Below, piece by piece: positions 23,873 to 31,816 of a DNA stretch of 64,000 bases. The DNA is taken from the NCBI RefSeq assembly GCF_900141755.1, contig NZ_LT670844.1, positions 1,860,001 through 1,924,000 on the forward strand. Direction: 5' to 3'. The stretch is from Bradyrhizobium lablabi. Lineage in GTDB: Bacteria > Pseudomonadota > Alphaproteobacteria > Rhizobiales > Xanthobacteraceae. The notes under the pieces were generated by a model. It saw only the letters and a list, made by a program, of their open reading frames with translations. It ran no database searches and had not been told where the DNA came from. The position numbers and the translations under genes are program-made. Numbering within the stretch: the stretch's first letter is position 1; each line of letters starts with the position of its first letter.

Positions 23873-25709
23873 TCTCGGCTCCGCGCTCAAACCGATGGCG
23901 CAGGTCTCCTTGCAGCGTTTGCCGCGCGCGCTCGTCAATGTCGCGCTTCCCGGCCTCGTTGCGGCAGGTCTGGTCATCGCAGGCCCATGGCTGCTCGACA
24001 CATATACGTTGAACATCCTGATCCGCGCCTTGTTCGTCGCGATCGCAGCGCTCACGGTGGACGTGTTGTGGGGGTTTTCCGGCACGCTGACGTTCGGGCA
24101 ATCCGCCTTTTTCGGCATTGGCGCCTATGCGGTCGCGATTACCTTCACCCAATTCGGCTTTGGCCCATCGCAAGCGTTGTTGGCGCTCGCGGCGGCGGTC
24201 GGATCGGCTGCTGCGATAGCGGCCTTCATCGGCTGGCTGTCGTTCTATCCGGGCTCGACGCCGCTCTATGCGTCCGTGATCTCATTGGTCCTGCCCATCG
24301 TCCTGGTCCAGATTCTGTATTCGGGTGGCACGTTCACCGGCTCCTCCAGCGGGCTCGTCGGCTTCGAGAGTTTTGATCTCTCGCTGGAGAGTTGGTTTCG
24401 ATTGGCCGGGCTGGCTGTCGTTGCCACCGTCGTCGTCGCCCGGATCATGCTTTCCAGCGATGCCGGACGCGTGCTCAGCGCGATGCGCGACAATGACGAA
24501 CGCTGTAGCTATTTGGGACTGGATACGGCGCGGGTGCGGATCGGGCTGCTTGTCGTTACCGCCGTCGTCGCGGCATTGGCAGGGTTCGGTTATGTCGCCT
24601 TCGCCGGTGTCGCCGCCCCCGAAAATGCCGGGTTTGTTTTTGGCACCCAGCTCGTGGTCATGGTCGCGCTCGGCGGGCGGGGATCCCTGGTCGGCGCGGT
24701 CGTCGGTGCTCTCGTAATCGAGGTCGCCAGCGCTTATCTCTCCTCTAGTCTTCCATTCGTCTGGGAGCTGATTGTCGGCATCGCCTTCGTTGTCGTCATC
24801 ATCGTGTTGCCCGGCGGTCTGTTCGGCGGCTTGCGCGAACTCAACGCCGCGGTGCGCCGCCGTCTGGCGTCGACGCAAACGACACCGTCTTCCCCCGTCA
24901 CGCTTGCCACCTTGGCGCACACCGCCGCGGCGTCTGATCGCAACGACATCGTGGTCGAGGTTTCCAGCGTCGCCAAGCATTTCGGCAGTCTGTCGGTGCT
25001 TTCAGGCGTATCGTTCACCGCAAGACAGGGCGAGCTCGTCAGCCTTGTCGGGCCGAATGGTGCCGGCAAGACCACGCTGATCCGCTGTCTTGCAGATGGG
25101 CGCCAGCGCTCGGAAGGAACCGTGCGCATTGCGGGGCACCCGATCAACCGTCTGGCGCCCGACCGCATCGTCGCTCTCGGCCTCGGTCGCAAGTTCCAGG
25201 CAGCCTCCGTGTTCGAGACATTGAGCGTCGGTGATTGCCTGCGGATCGCACGCGTGCGGAGCGAACGGCCGTCCTTCATCGGTTGCTCGCCGGTGCTGGC
25301 CTTGCCGCCCGCGGCGCGCGCGGTGGTGGAGAACTCGGGCCTGGTCGAGCGGCTGGGCGAGGAGGCCCGCTTTCTCAGTCACGGTCTGAAACAGGCGCTG
25401 GAACTGGCGATGGTTCTCGCGCTCGAGCCGCAGGTGCTGTTGCTGGACGAGCCGACGGCAGGGCTGACGCGCGCTGAACGCCAAGGCTTTGCCGCTATTC
25501 TCACGGGTCTGGTGGCACGCGAACGGCTGTGCGTGCTGATCATCGAGCATGATCTCGATTTCGTACGCCAGATCTCGTCGCGCATCATCGTATTGCATCA
25601 AGGTCGCATCGCCCTTGATGGACCGGTGGCCGAAGTCGTGGATGCGCCGCTGGTTCGCGAGATCTATACCGGCGCACATTCGCCCGTTTCAACCGGAGTG
25701 ACCCCGTGA
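23865..25709 (+). CDS. Fused ABC permease-ATPase (LivM-LivG type)
   Basis: A 614-residue two-domain protein. Residues about 1-330 are a LivM-like permease (FFGIGAYAVAITFTQFGFGPSQALLALAAAVG, SAMRDNDERCSYLGLDTARVRIGLLVVTAVVAALAGFGYVAF). After a linker, residues about 360-614 are a LivG-like ATPase with Walker A VGPNGAGKTT, a degenerate signature LSHGLKQALELAMVLAL instead of LSGGQ, Walker B VLLLDEPTAGLT and switch His IIEHDLDFV. Fusions of this type occur in amide/urea and aromatic-compound importers. It starts at GTG 23865 within the previous gene and overlaps the next gene by four bases. Confidence 0.9.
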   Translation: MADLGSALKPMAQVSLQRLPRALVNVALPGLVAAGLVIAGPWLLDTYTLNILIRALFVAIAALTVDVLWGFSGTLTFGQSAFFGIGAYAVAITFTQFGFGPSQALLALAAAVGSAAAIAAFIGWLSFYPGSTPLYASVISLVLPIVLVQILYSGGTFTGSSSGLVGFESFDLSLESWFRLAGLAVVATVVVARIMLSSDAGRVLSAMRDNDERCSYLGLDTARVRIGLLVVTAVVAALAGFGYVAFAGVAAPENAGFVFGTQLVVMVALGGRGSLVGAVVGALVIEVASAYLSSSLPFVWELIVGIAFVVVIIVLPGGLFGGLRELNAAVRRRLASTQTTPSSPVTLATLAHTAAASDRNDIVVEVSSVAKHFGSLSVLSGVSFTARQGELVSLVGPNGAGKTTLIRCLADGRQRSEGTVRIAGHPINRLAPDRIVALGLGRKFQAASVFETLSVGDCLRIARVRSERPSFIGCSPVLALPPAARAVVENSGLVERLGEEARFLSHGLKQALELAMVLALEPQVLLLDEPTAGLTRAERQGFAAILTGLVARERLCVLIIEHDLDFVRQISSRIIVLHQGRIALDGPVAEVVDAPLVREIYTGAHSPVSTGVTP

Positions 25710-26407
25710 CCGCCGCCCTCGAACTCAGCGGTTTGACCAGCGGCTATGGCAGCTCGACCGTCGTCCATGGGGTCTCGCTGCAGATCGCTCCCGGCGAAAT
25801 CCTCGCCCTCGTCGGCAAGAACGGCATGGGCAAGTCGTCGCTCCTGAAGACGATCCTGGCGTTCCTGCCGGCGTGGGAAGGCGCGGTGCGGTTCGACGGG
25901 CGCGACGTCACGCGGCTCGCGCCGTTTCGCAAGCGCGCGCTCGGGCTTGCTTACGCGCCGCAGGAACAGGCGCTGTTCCAGGATCTCAGCGTGCGCGACA
26001 ACCTCCGGCTTGGGCTTGTCGATGATCGCAGCTTTGAAGCACGATTGGCTGACATCAGCGGCTGGTTCCCCGTCCTCACCGCGCGGCTTTCGCAGCGCGC
26101 CGGCACGCTGTCGGGCGGCGAGCAGAAGATGCTGATCGTGGCGCGCGGATTGATCGCAGAGCCGCGCCTCTTTCTGCTCGATGAGGTAGCGGAAGGCCTG
26201 CAGCCTTCCGTGGTTGACCGGCTCGCCGAGGTGCTCGCCGCTATCAGGCGCGATCGCGGTACGGCGATGCTGGTGGTCGAGCAGCATCTCGCCTTCGTGC
26301 TTGGACTTGCGGATCGCTTTGCGGTGTTCAAACGCGGCGAAGTGGTCGATACCGGGCCGGTCGATGCCGGTTCGGCCGCGCGGATCGACGAACATATGCG
26401 CTTGTGA
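25706..26407 (+). CDS. ABC transporter ATP-binding protein (LivF type)
   Basis: A 233-residue ATPase, the second nucleotide-binding subunit of the amide-type importer. Walker A VGKNGMGKSSLLKTI, Q-loop YAPQEQALFQDLSVRDNL, signature LSGGEQKML, Walker B LFLLDEVAEGLQP and switch His VVEQHLAF are present. It starts at GTG 25706 overlapping the fused permease-ATPase stop. It ends the operon; 84 bases separate it from the marR gene. Confidence 0.92.
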   Translation: MTAALELSGLTSGYGSSTVVHGVSLQIAPGEILALVGKNGMGKSSLLKTILAFLPAWEGAVRFDGRDVTRLAPFRKRALGLAYAPQEQALFQDLSVRDNLRLGLVDDRSFEARLADISGWFPVLTARLSQRAGTLSGGEQKMLIVARGLIAEPRLFLLDEVAEGLQPSVVDRLAEVLAAIRRDRGTAMLVVEQHLAFVLGLADRFAVFKRGEVVDTGPVDAGSAARIDEHMRL

Positions 26408-26456
26408 AGCGCGTCGGAGTGGCAAGCCGGGGCGGCGACGGGCCTCTGATGGCTAC

Positions 26457-26501
26457 TTGACAGAATGCTGTCATAACGACAGTATATTGTCATGTTGACA
26501 A
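26457..26501. promoter_or_regulatory. Cluster of overlapping palindromes, probable MarR operator
   Basis: Three inverted repeats with TGACA/TGTCA half-sites lie in 45 bases: TGACAG-AATG-CTGTCA (26458-26473), GACA...TGTC (26478-26491) and TTGTCA-TGT-TGACAA (26487-26501). The last overlaps the marR start codon, so binding would block both promoter and translation start: classic autorepression. Confidence 0.7.
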
Positions 26502-26944
26502 AACCGCCCAAATCCGCCGTGCTGACCGAGCTCGTGCTCGAGATTTTCCGGCTCAACGGCCTTCTGATCGCCTCGGGCGATGCGCTGGTCGGGCCCATCG
26601 GCTTGACGAGCGCGCGCTGGCAGGTGCTTGGCGCGGTAGCACTACTGCAAGGACGGGCGCCGGTGGCGCATATCGCAAACAACATGGGCCTGACGCGGCA
26701 ATCCGTGCAACGGATCGCCGACGAGCTTGCGAAGGCCGGCATCGTCGAATTCCAGCCTAACCCTCACCACAAGCGCGCCAAGCTGGTGACACTGACGCAA
26801 AAAGGACGCGCGCTGTTCGAGGCGGCGATGCGTCTGCAAAAGCCGTGGGCGAGCGCGCTCGCGGCAGGCATTGACGGCGCGGCCCTTCAAACCACCGCGG
26901 CCGTGCTCGCGCAGCTTCGGGCGCGGCTGGAGCAAACCGGATGA
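26492..26944 (+). CDS. MarR-family transcriptional regulator
   Basis: A 150-residue winged-helix repressor. The core is SARWQVLGAVALLQGRAPVAHIANNMGLTRQSVQRIADELAKAGIVEFQPNPHHKRAKLVTLTQKGRALFEAA, with the recognition helix at about 60-75 and the wing at 85-95. Ligands of this family are often phenolics or other hydrophobic compounds. The palindromes over its own start codon argue for autoregulation; the 144-aa membrane protein gene beginning 17 bases after its stop is the probable partner target. A relation to the preceding amide operon is possible but not shown. Confidence 0.9.
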   Translation: MLTKPPKSAVLTELVLEIFRLNGLLIASGDALVGPIGLTSARWQVLGAVALLQGRAPVAHIANNMGLTRQSVQRIADELAKAGIVEFQPNPHHKRAKLVTLTQKGRALFEAAMRLQKPWASALAAGIDGAALQTTAAVLAQLRARLEQTG

Positions 26945-26960
26945 TGATCGGAGGACGGCC

Positions 26961-27395
26961 ATGATCCTGACATCGCTTGCGCTTGCAAGTAGCGCCGCCT
27001 TCGCGGGCGCGGCCGCCTATGTCAACCTGTCGGAGCAGCCGGCGCGGTTGTCGCTCGACGACGTTTCGCTGCTCAGGGAGTGGAAGCCGAGCTACGCCAA
27101 GGGCCTCGAAATGCAGGCAACGCTGGCGCTGGTTTCCGGTCTGCTCGGGCTCGCCGCGTTCTATTTGGAGCATCATCCCGCCGCGGCCTTCGGCGGCGTG
27201 CTAATGTTGGCCAATTGGCCGTACACGCTGTTGGTGATGAGCGCGAACAACAAGGCCTTGGCGGCGACGCCGGATCGGGATGCCGGACCGGCGACCCGCG
27301 CGCGGATCATCAAGTGGGGAAAGCTCCACGCCGTCCGCACCTGCCTCGGCATCGCCGGTGCCGGCGCGTTCGTGTTCGCGAGCACAGCTGCCTGA
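26961..27395 (+). CDS. DUF1772-like four-helix membrane protein
   Basis: A 144-residue membrane protein with about four hydrophobic segments: MILTSLALASSAAFAGAAAYVNLSEQPARL at the start, a second in LALVSGLLGLAAFYL, a third in AAFGGVLMLANWPYTLLVM, and a C-terminal one (LGIAGAGAFVFASTAA). The phrases EQPARL, LREWKPSYAKG, NWPYTLLVM and the final RTxLG are characteristic of the DUF1772/anthrone-oxygenase-like family, whose bacterial members are uncharacterised. GGAGG lies eight bases before ATG 26961. The 17-base gap after marR indicates one transcript. Confidence 0.75.
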   Translation: MILTSLALASSAAFAGAAAYVNLSEQPARLSLDDVSLLREWKPSYAKGLEMQATLALVSGLLGLAAFYLEHHPAAAFGGVLMLANWPYTLLVMSANNKALAATPDRDAGPATRARIIKWGKLHAVRTCLGIAGAGAFVFASTAA

Positions 27396-27428
27396 GCCGC
27401 TCCTTGGCCGACGTCTCATCGGTCCTCA

Positions 27429-28745
27429 CTACTCCTTCGACAGGACGAATTTCAGCGAAATCGATGCGAGCGCTGCGGCGATCATGATCGCGGCGACCGC
27501 GGCCAGTCCGACGACATATGAGCCGGAGAAATCCTTCAACCAGCCCATCATGGAGGGCCCGACAAAACCGCCAACCGTGCCGATGCTGTTGATGAACGCC
27601 AGGCCGCCGGCGGCGGCAACGCCGGTCAGGAATCGCGTCGGTATCGACCAGAAAATTGCCCGCGCGGCGGTTACACCGACCAAAGCCACGCTGAACCCCA
27701 TCAGCGCAACGCCAAGCGAACCGGACAGGATCGGCGCGAGGAGACCGGCGCCGCCAAGAAAACAGGTGATCGCCAGATTGACGATGCGCCCGCCTCTTTG
27801 GTCGACATAGCGTGCCCACAAGATCATTCCGGCCGAGGCAAACAGGTAAGGAATCGCAGCGATCCAGCCGATCGCCAATGTCGAGAGGTGATATTCCCTG
27901 AGCATCAGAGGCAGCCAGATGCCGATGCCGTAGGACCCGAGCGTAAAGCCAAACTGGATCGCCGCAAGGATCAGCACGCGGATATCGATCAGGGCGGCCA
28001 GCAATGAAGAGTGCGGCCGGTCCCGCACTTCGGTGGCAAGCACGTGACGCAGCGCATCGCGTTCCTCAGCGCTCAGCCAGTCCGCGGTCTCCGGCCGATC
28101 GGCGAGCAAGCGCAGCGTCAAGAGGCCGAGCGGGATGCACGGCAGGCTGGTGCCGATAAACAGCCATTGCCATCCAGCCAGACCCCAGATGCCGTCCATC
28201 TGCAACAGCACGCCGCACACCGGGCCGCCGATCAGCGAGGCCAAGGGAATCCCGATCAGGAACCAGGCCAGCATCCGCGTGCGGTACTGAGCCGGGAACC
28301 ACGCGGAAAGAAAGTAGGTCACTCCCGGAAAGAATCCGGCTTCCGCTATCCCCAACAGCAGACGCAACGCATAAAAGCTGTTCGGCCCGACCACAAACAC
28401 CGTCGCCGCCGACACGATGCCCCAGCTTATCATGATGCGCGCAAGCCAGCGCCGCGCGCCAAATCGATGGAGCAGCAGATTGCTGGGCACTTCAAACAGG
28501 CAATAACCCAGGAAGAAGATGCCGGCGGCCAAACCGAACTGACCGGCGGAAAGCCCGAGCTGCTTGTTCATCGTCAGACCGGCGAAGCCGAGACTGGTCC
28601 GATCGAGGTAGTTGAACAAATAGGCGATCGTCAGCAGCGGCACGAAGCGCAAGGCAGCTTTCCTGGTGGCGCTTTGCAGCACGGCCTCCGGCCCGAGTGA
28701 CCTTGAATCAAGATCGCTCCGGGCGCTCTCTTTCGAGAGTGACAT
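27429..28745 (-). CDS. MFS transporter, anion:cation symporter (ACS) type
   Basis: A 438-residue inner-membrane carrier with twelve predicted membrane segments. The ACS signature is clear: IAYLFNYLDRTSLGFAGLTMNKQLGLSAGQFGLAAGIFFLGYCLFEVPSNLLLHRFGARRWLARIMISWGIVSAAT, and GIAEAGFFPGVTYFLSAWFPAQYRTR. Members carry organic anions such as tartrate, phthalate, galactarate or aromatic acids with protons; the substrate is not predictable. It is convergent with the DUF1772-like gene and ends 34 bases from it. No regulator is adjacent in its own direction. Confidence 0.9.
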   Translation of the reverse strand: MSLSKESARSDLDSRSLGPEAVLQSATRKAALRFVPLLTIAYLFNYLDRTSLGFAGLTMNKQLGLSAGQFGLAAGIFFLGYCLFEVPSNLLLHRFGARRWLARIMISWGIVSAATVFVVGPNSFYALRLLLGIAEAGFFPGVTYFLSAWFPAQYRTRMLAWFLIGIPLASLIGGPVCGVLLQMDGIWGLAGWQWLFIGTSLPCIPLGLLTLRLLADRPETADWLSAEERDALRHVLATEVRDRPHSSLLAALIDIRVLILAAIQFGFTLGSYGIGIWLPLMLREYHLSTLAIGWIAAIPYLFASAGMILWARYVDQRGGRIVNLAITCFLGGAGLLAPILSGSLGVALMGFSVALVGVTAARAIFWSIPTRFLTGVAAAGGLAFINSIGTVGGFVGPSMMGWLKDFSGSYVVGLAAVAAIMIAAALASISLKFVLSKE

Positions 28746-28991
28746 CCCCTGTTTCCTTCCCCGCCATGACTTTTTGTTTTAAAACGCGGTGACCCGCGTT
28801 GTTACACAGGAAACGACGCCGGTTCCAATGCAAATGATGCCAAACTGCAGAGCCAATGATGCCGGAGCGGTGTTTGGACCAGCAGCACCGTGGCGCCGTT
28901 TCGCTCGCGGGTGGACAGGACATCGCGCTGCCGGATATTTCAGATCTTGAGGTTCTGAAGAGCAACGAACGTGATCCGACCCCGCCATTCT

Positions 28992-29207
28992 ATGCCAGAC
29001 GACGTTGCGAAGGCGCTGAAAACCGCAGGGCTACGCCGGCATTACGACGCCCGCCCAAACTACCAGCGCAACGACTACATCGGTTGGATCAATCGGGCGC
29101 GTACTGCGAAAACCCGGACAAAGCGCATTGCCCAAATGCTCGACGAATTGGAGCGAGGCGGCGTCTACATGAGGATGCCTCACCCGGCCAGCGCGCGGAA
29201 GACGTGA
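28992..29207 (+). CDS. YdeI/OmpD-associated-family small protein
   Basis: A 71-residue protein matching the C-terminal helical motif of the YdeI (bacteriocin-protection) family: RPNYQRNDYIGWINRARTAKTRTKRIAQMLDELERGGVYMRMP. Full-length members are about 200 residues or occur as a short stand-alone domain as here. Function is poorly known; some members are linked to resistance to antimicrobial peptides. ATG 28992 is preferred; a GTG at 28971 would add seven residues. It lies just before the tRNA-Pro fragment that marks the change to accessory DNA. Confidence 0.65.
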   Translation: MPDDVAKALKTAGLRRHYDARPNYQRNDYIGWINRARTAKTRTKRIAQMLDELERGGVYMRMPHPASARKT

Positions 29208-29424
29208 GGTTGCAATGAAGTCCGCTGGGACGCCTGGGCTTCGCCCAAGAAGCGGGGGCCGGTCCCGCTTGTTGGCCCCTGGACGCGCTCGATAATGATC
29301 GAGGCCGGGCGCATGGTTTGAGGTCGGGCCGGCGGCAACGTGCCATTCCATCAAGGTAGAGCCAGGTTTTCGCGGTTAACCTTGAATGTGCCCGGGAAAA
29401 CAGGCAAAAAGCCCAATAAATCAA

Positions 29425-29471
29425 TGGTCGGAGTGGCAGGATTTGAACCTGCGACCCCTGCGTCCCGAACG
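29425..29471 (-). pseudogene. 3' fragment of tRNA-Pro(CGG), probable island attachment site
   Basis: On the minus strand the sequence runs from the anticodon loop (TTCGGGA) through the variable region and T arm (GGTTCAAATCC) to the acceptor end CCGACCA. The 5' half of the tRNA is missing and is replaced by unrelated DNA at 29472. A 3' tRNA remnant of this length is what integration of a genomic island leaves at its distal end. Confidence 0.75.
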
Positions 29472-30159
29472 TAAATAGCGGTCGAAAAGTTCAATAAAAA
29501 CAATGAAGTTCGCTTGTAATTGACCACCTTTATCGCCGTTTGTTGATGGGGTTTCGGTGGTCAATCAGTGGTCGGGCGGCATGCCTCGTCTTGCCGATGA
29601 AAAGCAGAAGACCCGATGATTAAGAGTCATCCGCAAGCTGTTCTGGTTCAAAGCGTATTCCGACATGTTCTCGTTTCGAGCAGCACTGAGATCATTGGCG
29701 AATTTTCCTTTGTCGGAATGGAGGGATGATCAAGGTCAGCTCTTGCGTGACACCGACGCGTTTCGGGGGTTCGAGCCGGGAGAGCGTTACCGCCTTTCCC
29801 CACACGGCGCAGATCTGCGATATTTCCTCCGATCGTCCGCCTGAACGGGATGTTGTCGAGGAGCCTGAATCGAACAGCGCCGCAAAGATTCCGATGTACG
29901 GCTTGCCCGCCTTGCTCGGTCGCCAGACGTACGTCTGTAACCTACACGCCCGGTCAAATTGCACTCGCAAATCGACCGGGCGGAGAGGTGACGGGAAGGG
30001 TAAGCCCGATGTGGCGATTCCTCTGCTGTCGACTGCGCGTCAGAGGTTTCATCACCCGTGCTGTTCGAGTTGATCGCAGCCCGTTACGAGCGGCGATCCA
30101 TGATGATCACGGCCAATCAGCCGCTCGCAACCCTTACGGCCGCAGGCGCGCCCTATCGC
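29472..30159. other. Junction region without a convincing gene
   Basis: Nearly 700 bases of mixed, lower-GC sequence between the tRNA-Pro fragment and the amidase gene. Open frames on both strands are short, arginine/serine-rich and lack ribosome-binding sites. It includes a tRNA-Lys anticodon-arm match. It probably represents decayed integration debris. Confidence 0.45.
29611..29631 (-). other. 21-nt match to the tRNA-Lys(CTT) anticodon arm
   Basis: The minus strand reads GATGACTCTTAATCATCGGG, which is the anticodon stem-loop of a typical bacterial tRNA-Lys with anticodon CTT. No D or T arm flanks it. It could be an att core of an element that used tRNA-Lys, close to the tRNA-Pro remnant. 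Confidence 0.4.
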
Positions 30160-31572
30160 CTAGCCTTGAGCGAGCGCCGGGCGCCGGGCGCTCAGCCCCG
30201 TCGCGGATTCGAAGGCGGCGCCGATGCGAAGCACCATGCTTTCATCGAAGGCGCGGCCGACGATCTGCATCGACAGCGGCAGGCCCGACGCGGAGAAGCC
30301 GGTCGGGATCGACATGGCCGGGTTGCCGGTGACGTTGAACGGCATGGTCTGGATCGGCCAGTTGGGCGGGATGTTCGGCACGATATCGGCGAAAGCGGGC
30401 ACCGGGACCAAGGCGCTGGCGGTGATCAGCGCGTCATACTTCTTGAGCTGCAGATTGACCGCCTGCGACAGCTCGCGACGCAGCCGCATCGCCTGATGAA
30501 GATCGACCCCGGTGATGAAGGCGCCAAGCGTCATCCGCATATATGTCAGCAGACCGAAATCGAGGGGTCGGGTCTGGTAATCCTGCTCATGAATGGCGAA
30601 GGCCTCGGCGTACATGATGACGCGGCCGCACGCATTGAACAGCTCGTAATCCGGCAGCGTGATCTCTTCGACCACCGCGCCGAGCTTTTCGAGTGTCTCC
30701 GCGGCTCGGTCGATCGCCGAGACGACCTCGGGCGAAATGTCTTGCGCCTCGGCGAAGAAATGCCGCGGCAGGCCGACGCGCAGCCCTTCCACGCCCTGAC
30801 CGAGCCCGTCCAGGAAGTTCGGCACGGCAAGATCGACGCTGGCAGGATCGAGCGGGTCGTAGCCGGCGATGACCTGCAGCGCGATCGCGCTGTCCTCTAC
30901 CGTCCAGGACAACGGGCCGCAATGGTCGAGCGTGGTCGAAAGCGGGAACACGCCGCGGCGGGAGACGAGGCCGTAGGTGGGCTTCAAGCCGATCGTGCCG
31001 CAATAGGCGGCGGGGCCGCGGATCGAGCCGCCGGTGTCCGATCCCATGGCCATGCGCACCAGCCCGGCGGCGACCGCCGCACCCGAGCCGGAGGAAGAGC
31101 CGCCCGGAATATGCTCGCGGTTCCAGGGATTGCGCGCCGGCGGAAACGGCAGATCGAAGCTCGGGCCGCCGAGCGCGAATTCATGGGTGGCGAGCTTGCC
31201 GAGCAGCACGCCGCCCTGCGCCTTGAACTTCGTCTCGACGACCGAGCCGGCAGCCGGCACATTATCCGCCCGCAGCTTGGAATGGCAGGTCGAGCGGATG
31301 CCGGCCGTGTCGTAGATGTCCTTGAGCGCGTAAGGCACGCCCTGCATCGGCCCGTTGTCGATCCCCTTGGCGAACTCCGCATCTGCCGCAGCGGCATCGG
31401 CCCGGGCGCGATCGGCGGTCACGGTAATGAAGCTGTCGAGAGCGGGGTCGATCGCAGTGATGCGCGCGAGCGCGTCCTCGGTGAGGGCGAGCGAGGTGAT
31501 CGATCCGTCGCGCAACTTGCGGCCGGCCTCGGCGATGGAGAGTTCGAACAGTTTCGTGGCCGTCATGATCAT
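30160..31572 (-). CDS. Amidase-signature enzyme (AtzE/GatA-like)
   Basis: A 470-residue hydrolase with the Ser-cisSer-Lys triad K84 (YALKDIYDTAG), S159 (GGSSSGSGAAVAAG) and S183 (GSDTGGSIRGPAA). It should cleave a small amide. Its start overlaps the stop of a short upstream gene for an AtzG-like subunit (ATGA), the arrangement of AtzG-AtzE carboxybiuret hydrolase and, more loosely, of GatC-GatA. I take ATG 31572 because of that overlap; ATG 31566 has better spacing to GAGG. It is the last gene of a nine-gene operon with a peptide-type ABC importer, so the imported compound is likely its substrate or precursor. A role in tRNA amidation is unlikely because no gatB is near. Confidence 0.88.
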   Translation of the reverse strand: MIMTATKLFELSIAEAGRKLRDGSITSLALTEDALARITAIDPALDSFITVTADRARADAAAADAEFAKGIDNGPMQGVPYALKDIYDTAGIRSTCHSKLRADNVPAAGSVVETKFKAQGGVLLGKLATHEFALGGPSFDLPFPPARNPWNREHIPGGSSSGSGAAVAAGLVRMAMGSDTGGSIRGPAAYCGTIGLKPTYGLVSRRGVFPLSTTLDHCGPLSWTVEDSAIALQVIAGYDPLDPASVDLAVPNFLDGLGQGVEGLRVGLPRHFFAEAQDISPEVVSAIDRAAETLEKLGAVVEEITLPDYELFNACGRVIMYAEAFAIHEQDYQTRPLDFGLLTYMRMTLGAFITGVDLHQAMRLRRELSQAVNLQLKKYDALITASALVPVPAFADIVPNIPPNWPIQTMPFNVTGNPAMSIPTGFSASGLPLSMQIVGRAFDESMVLRIGAAFESATGLSARRPALAQG

Positions 31573-31781
31573 AGACCTCGCGTCACGCTCAGGATCGAGT
31601 ATGTGCCGGCCGGCTCATCTGCCGCGGTGCGCGGCTGGCGCAGCAACGCCAACATGCGGCGCAGATCCTTGAAGCCCGCGAAGACGCCCGCCCTGCGGTC
31701 CGCGGGAATGTCCAATCCCGCGCGTCTGGCGAAAACGTCGAACTCGAGGGCAAGCGCCGCCTCGTCGGGGATCTCTGTCAT
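31569..31781 (-). CDS. AtzG-like (DUF4089-type) small amidase subunit
   Basis: A 70-residue acidic helical protein (MTEIPDEAALALEFDVFARRAGLDIPADRRAGVFAGFKDLRRMLALLRQPRTAADEPAGTYS). The pattern, an N-terminal helix with hydrophobic spacing, GLDIPADRRAGV, a second helix and a C-terminal Asp-Glu-Pro-Ala tail, matches the AtzG/GatC-like subunits that hold amidases such as AtzE. ATG 31781 is the third of three tandem ATGs and has the best distance to AAGGA. It overlaps the amidase gene by four bases, indicating a stoichiometric complex. Confidence 0.7.
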   Translation of the reverse strand: MTEIPDEAALALEFDVFARRAGLDIPADRRAGVFAGFKDLRRMLALLRQPRTAADEPAGTYSILSVTRGL

Positions 31782-31816
31782 CATCATCGTCCTTGTCGTT
31801 GCAGAAATTCGATCGC

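Noticed and set aside
29726..30073. 115-codon plus-strand frame in the tRNA junction
   Set aside because: Low-complexity Ser/Arg/Cys composition, no ribosome-binding site, and no motif; treated as decayed sequence.
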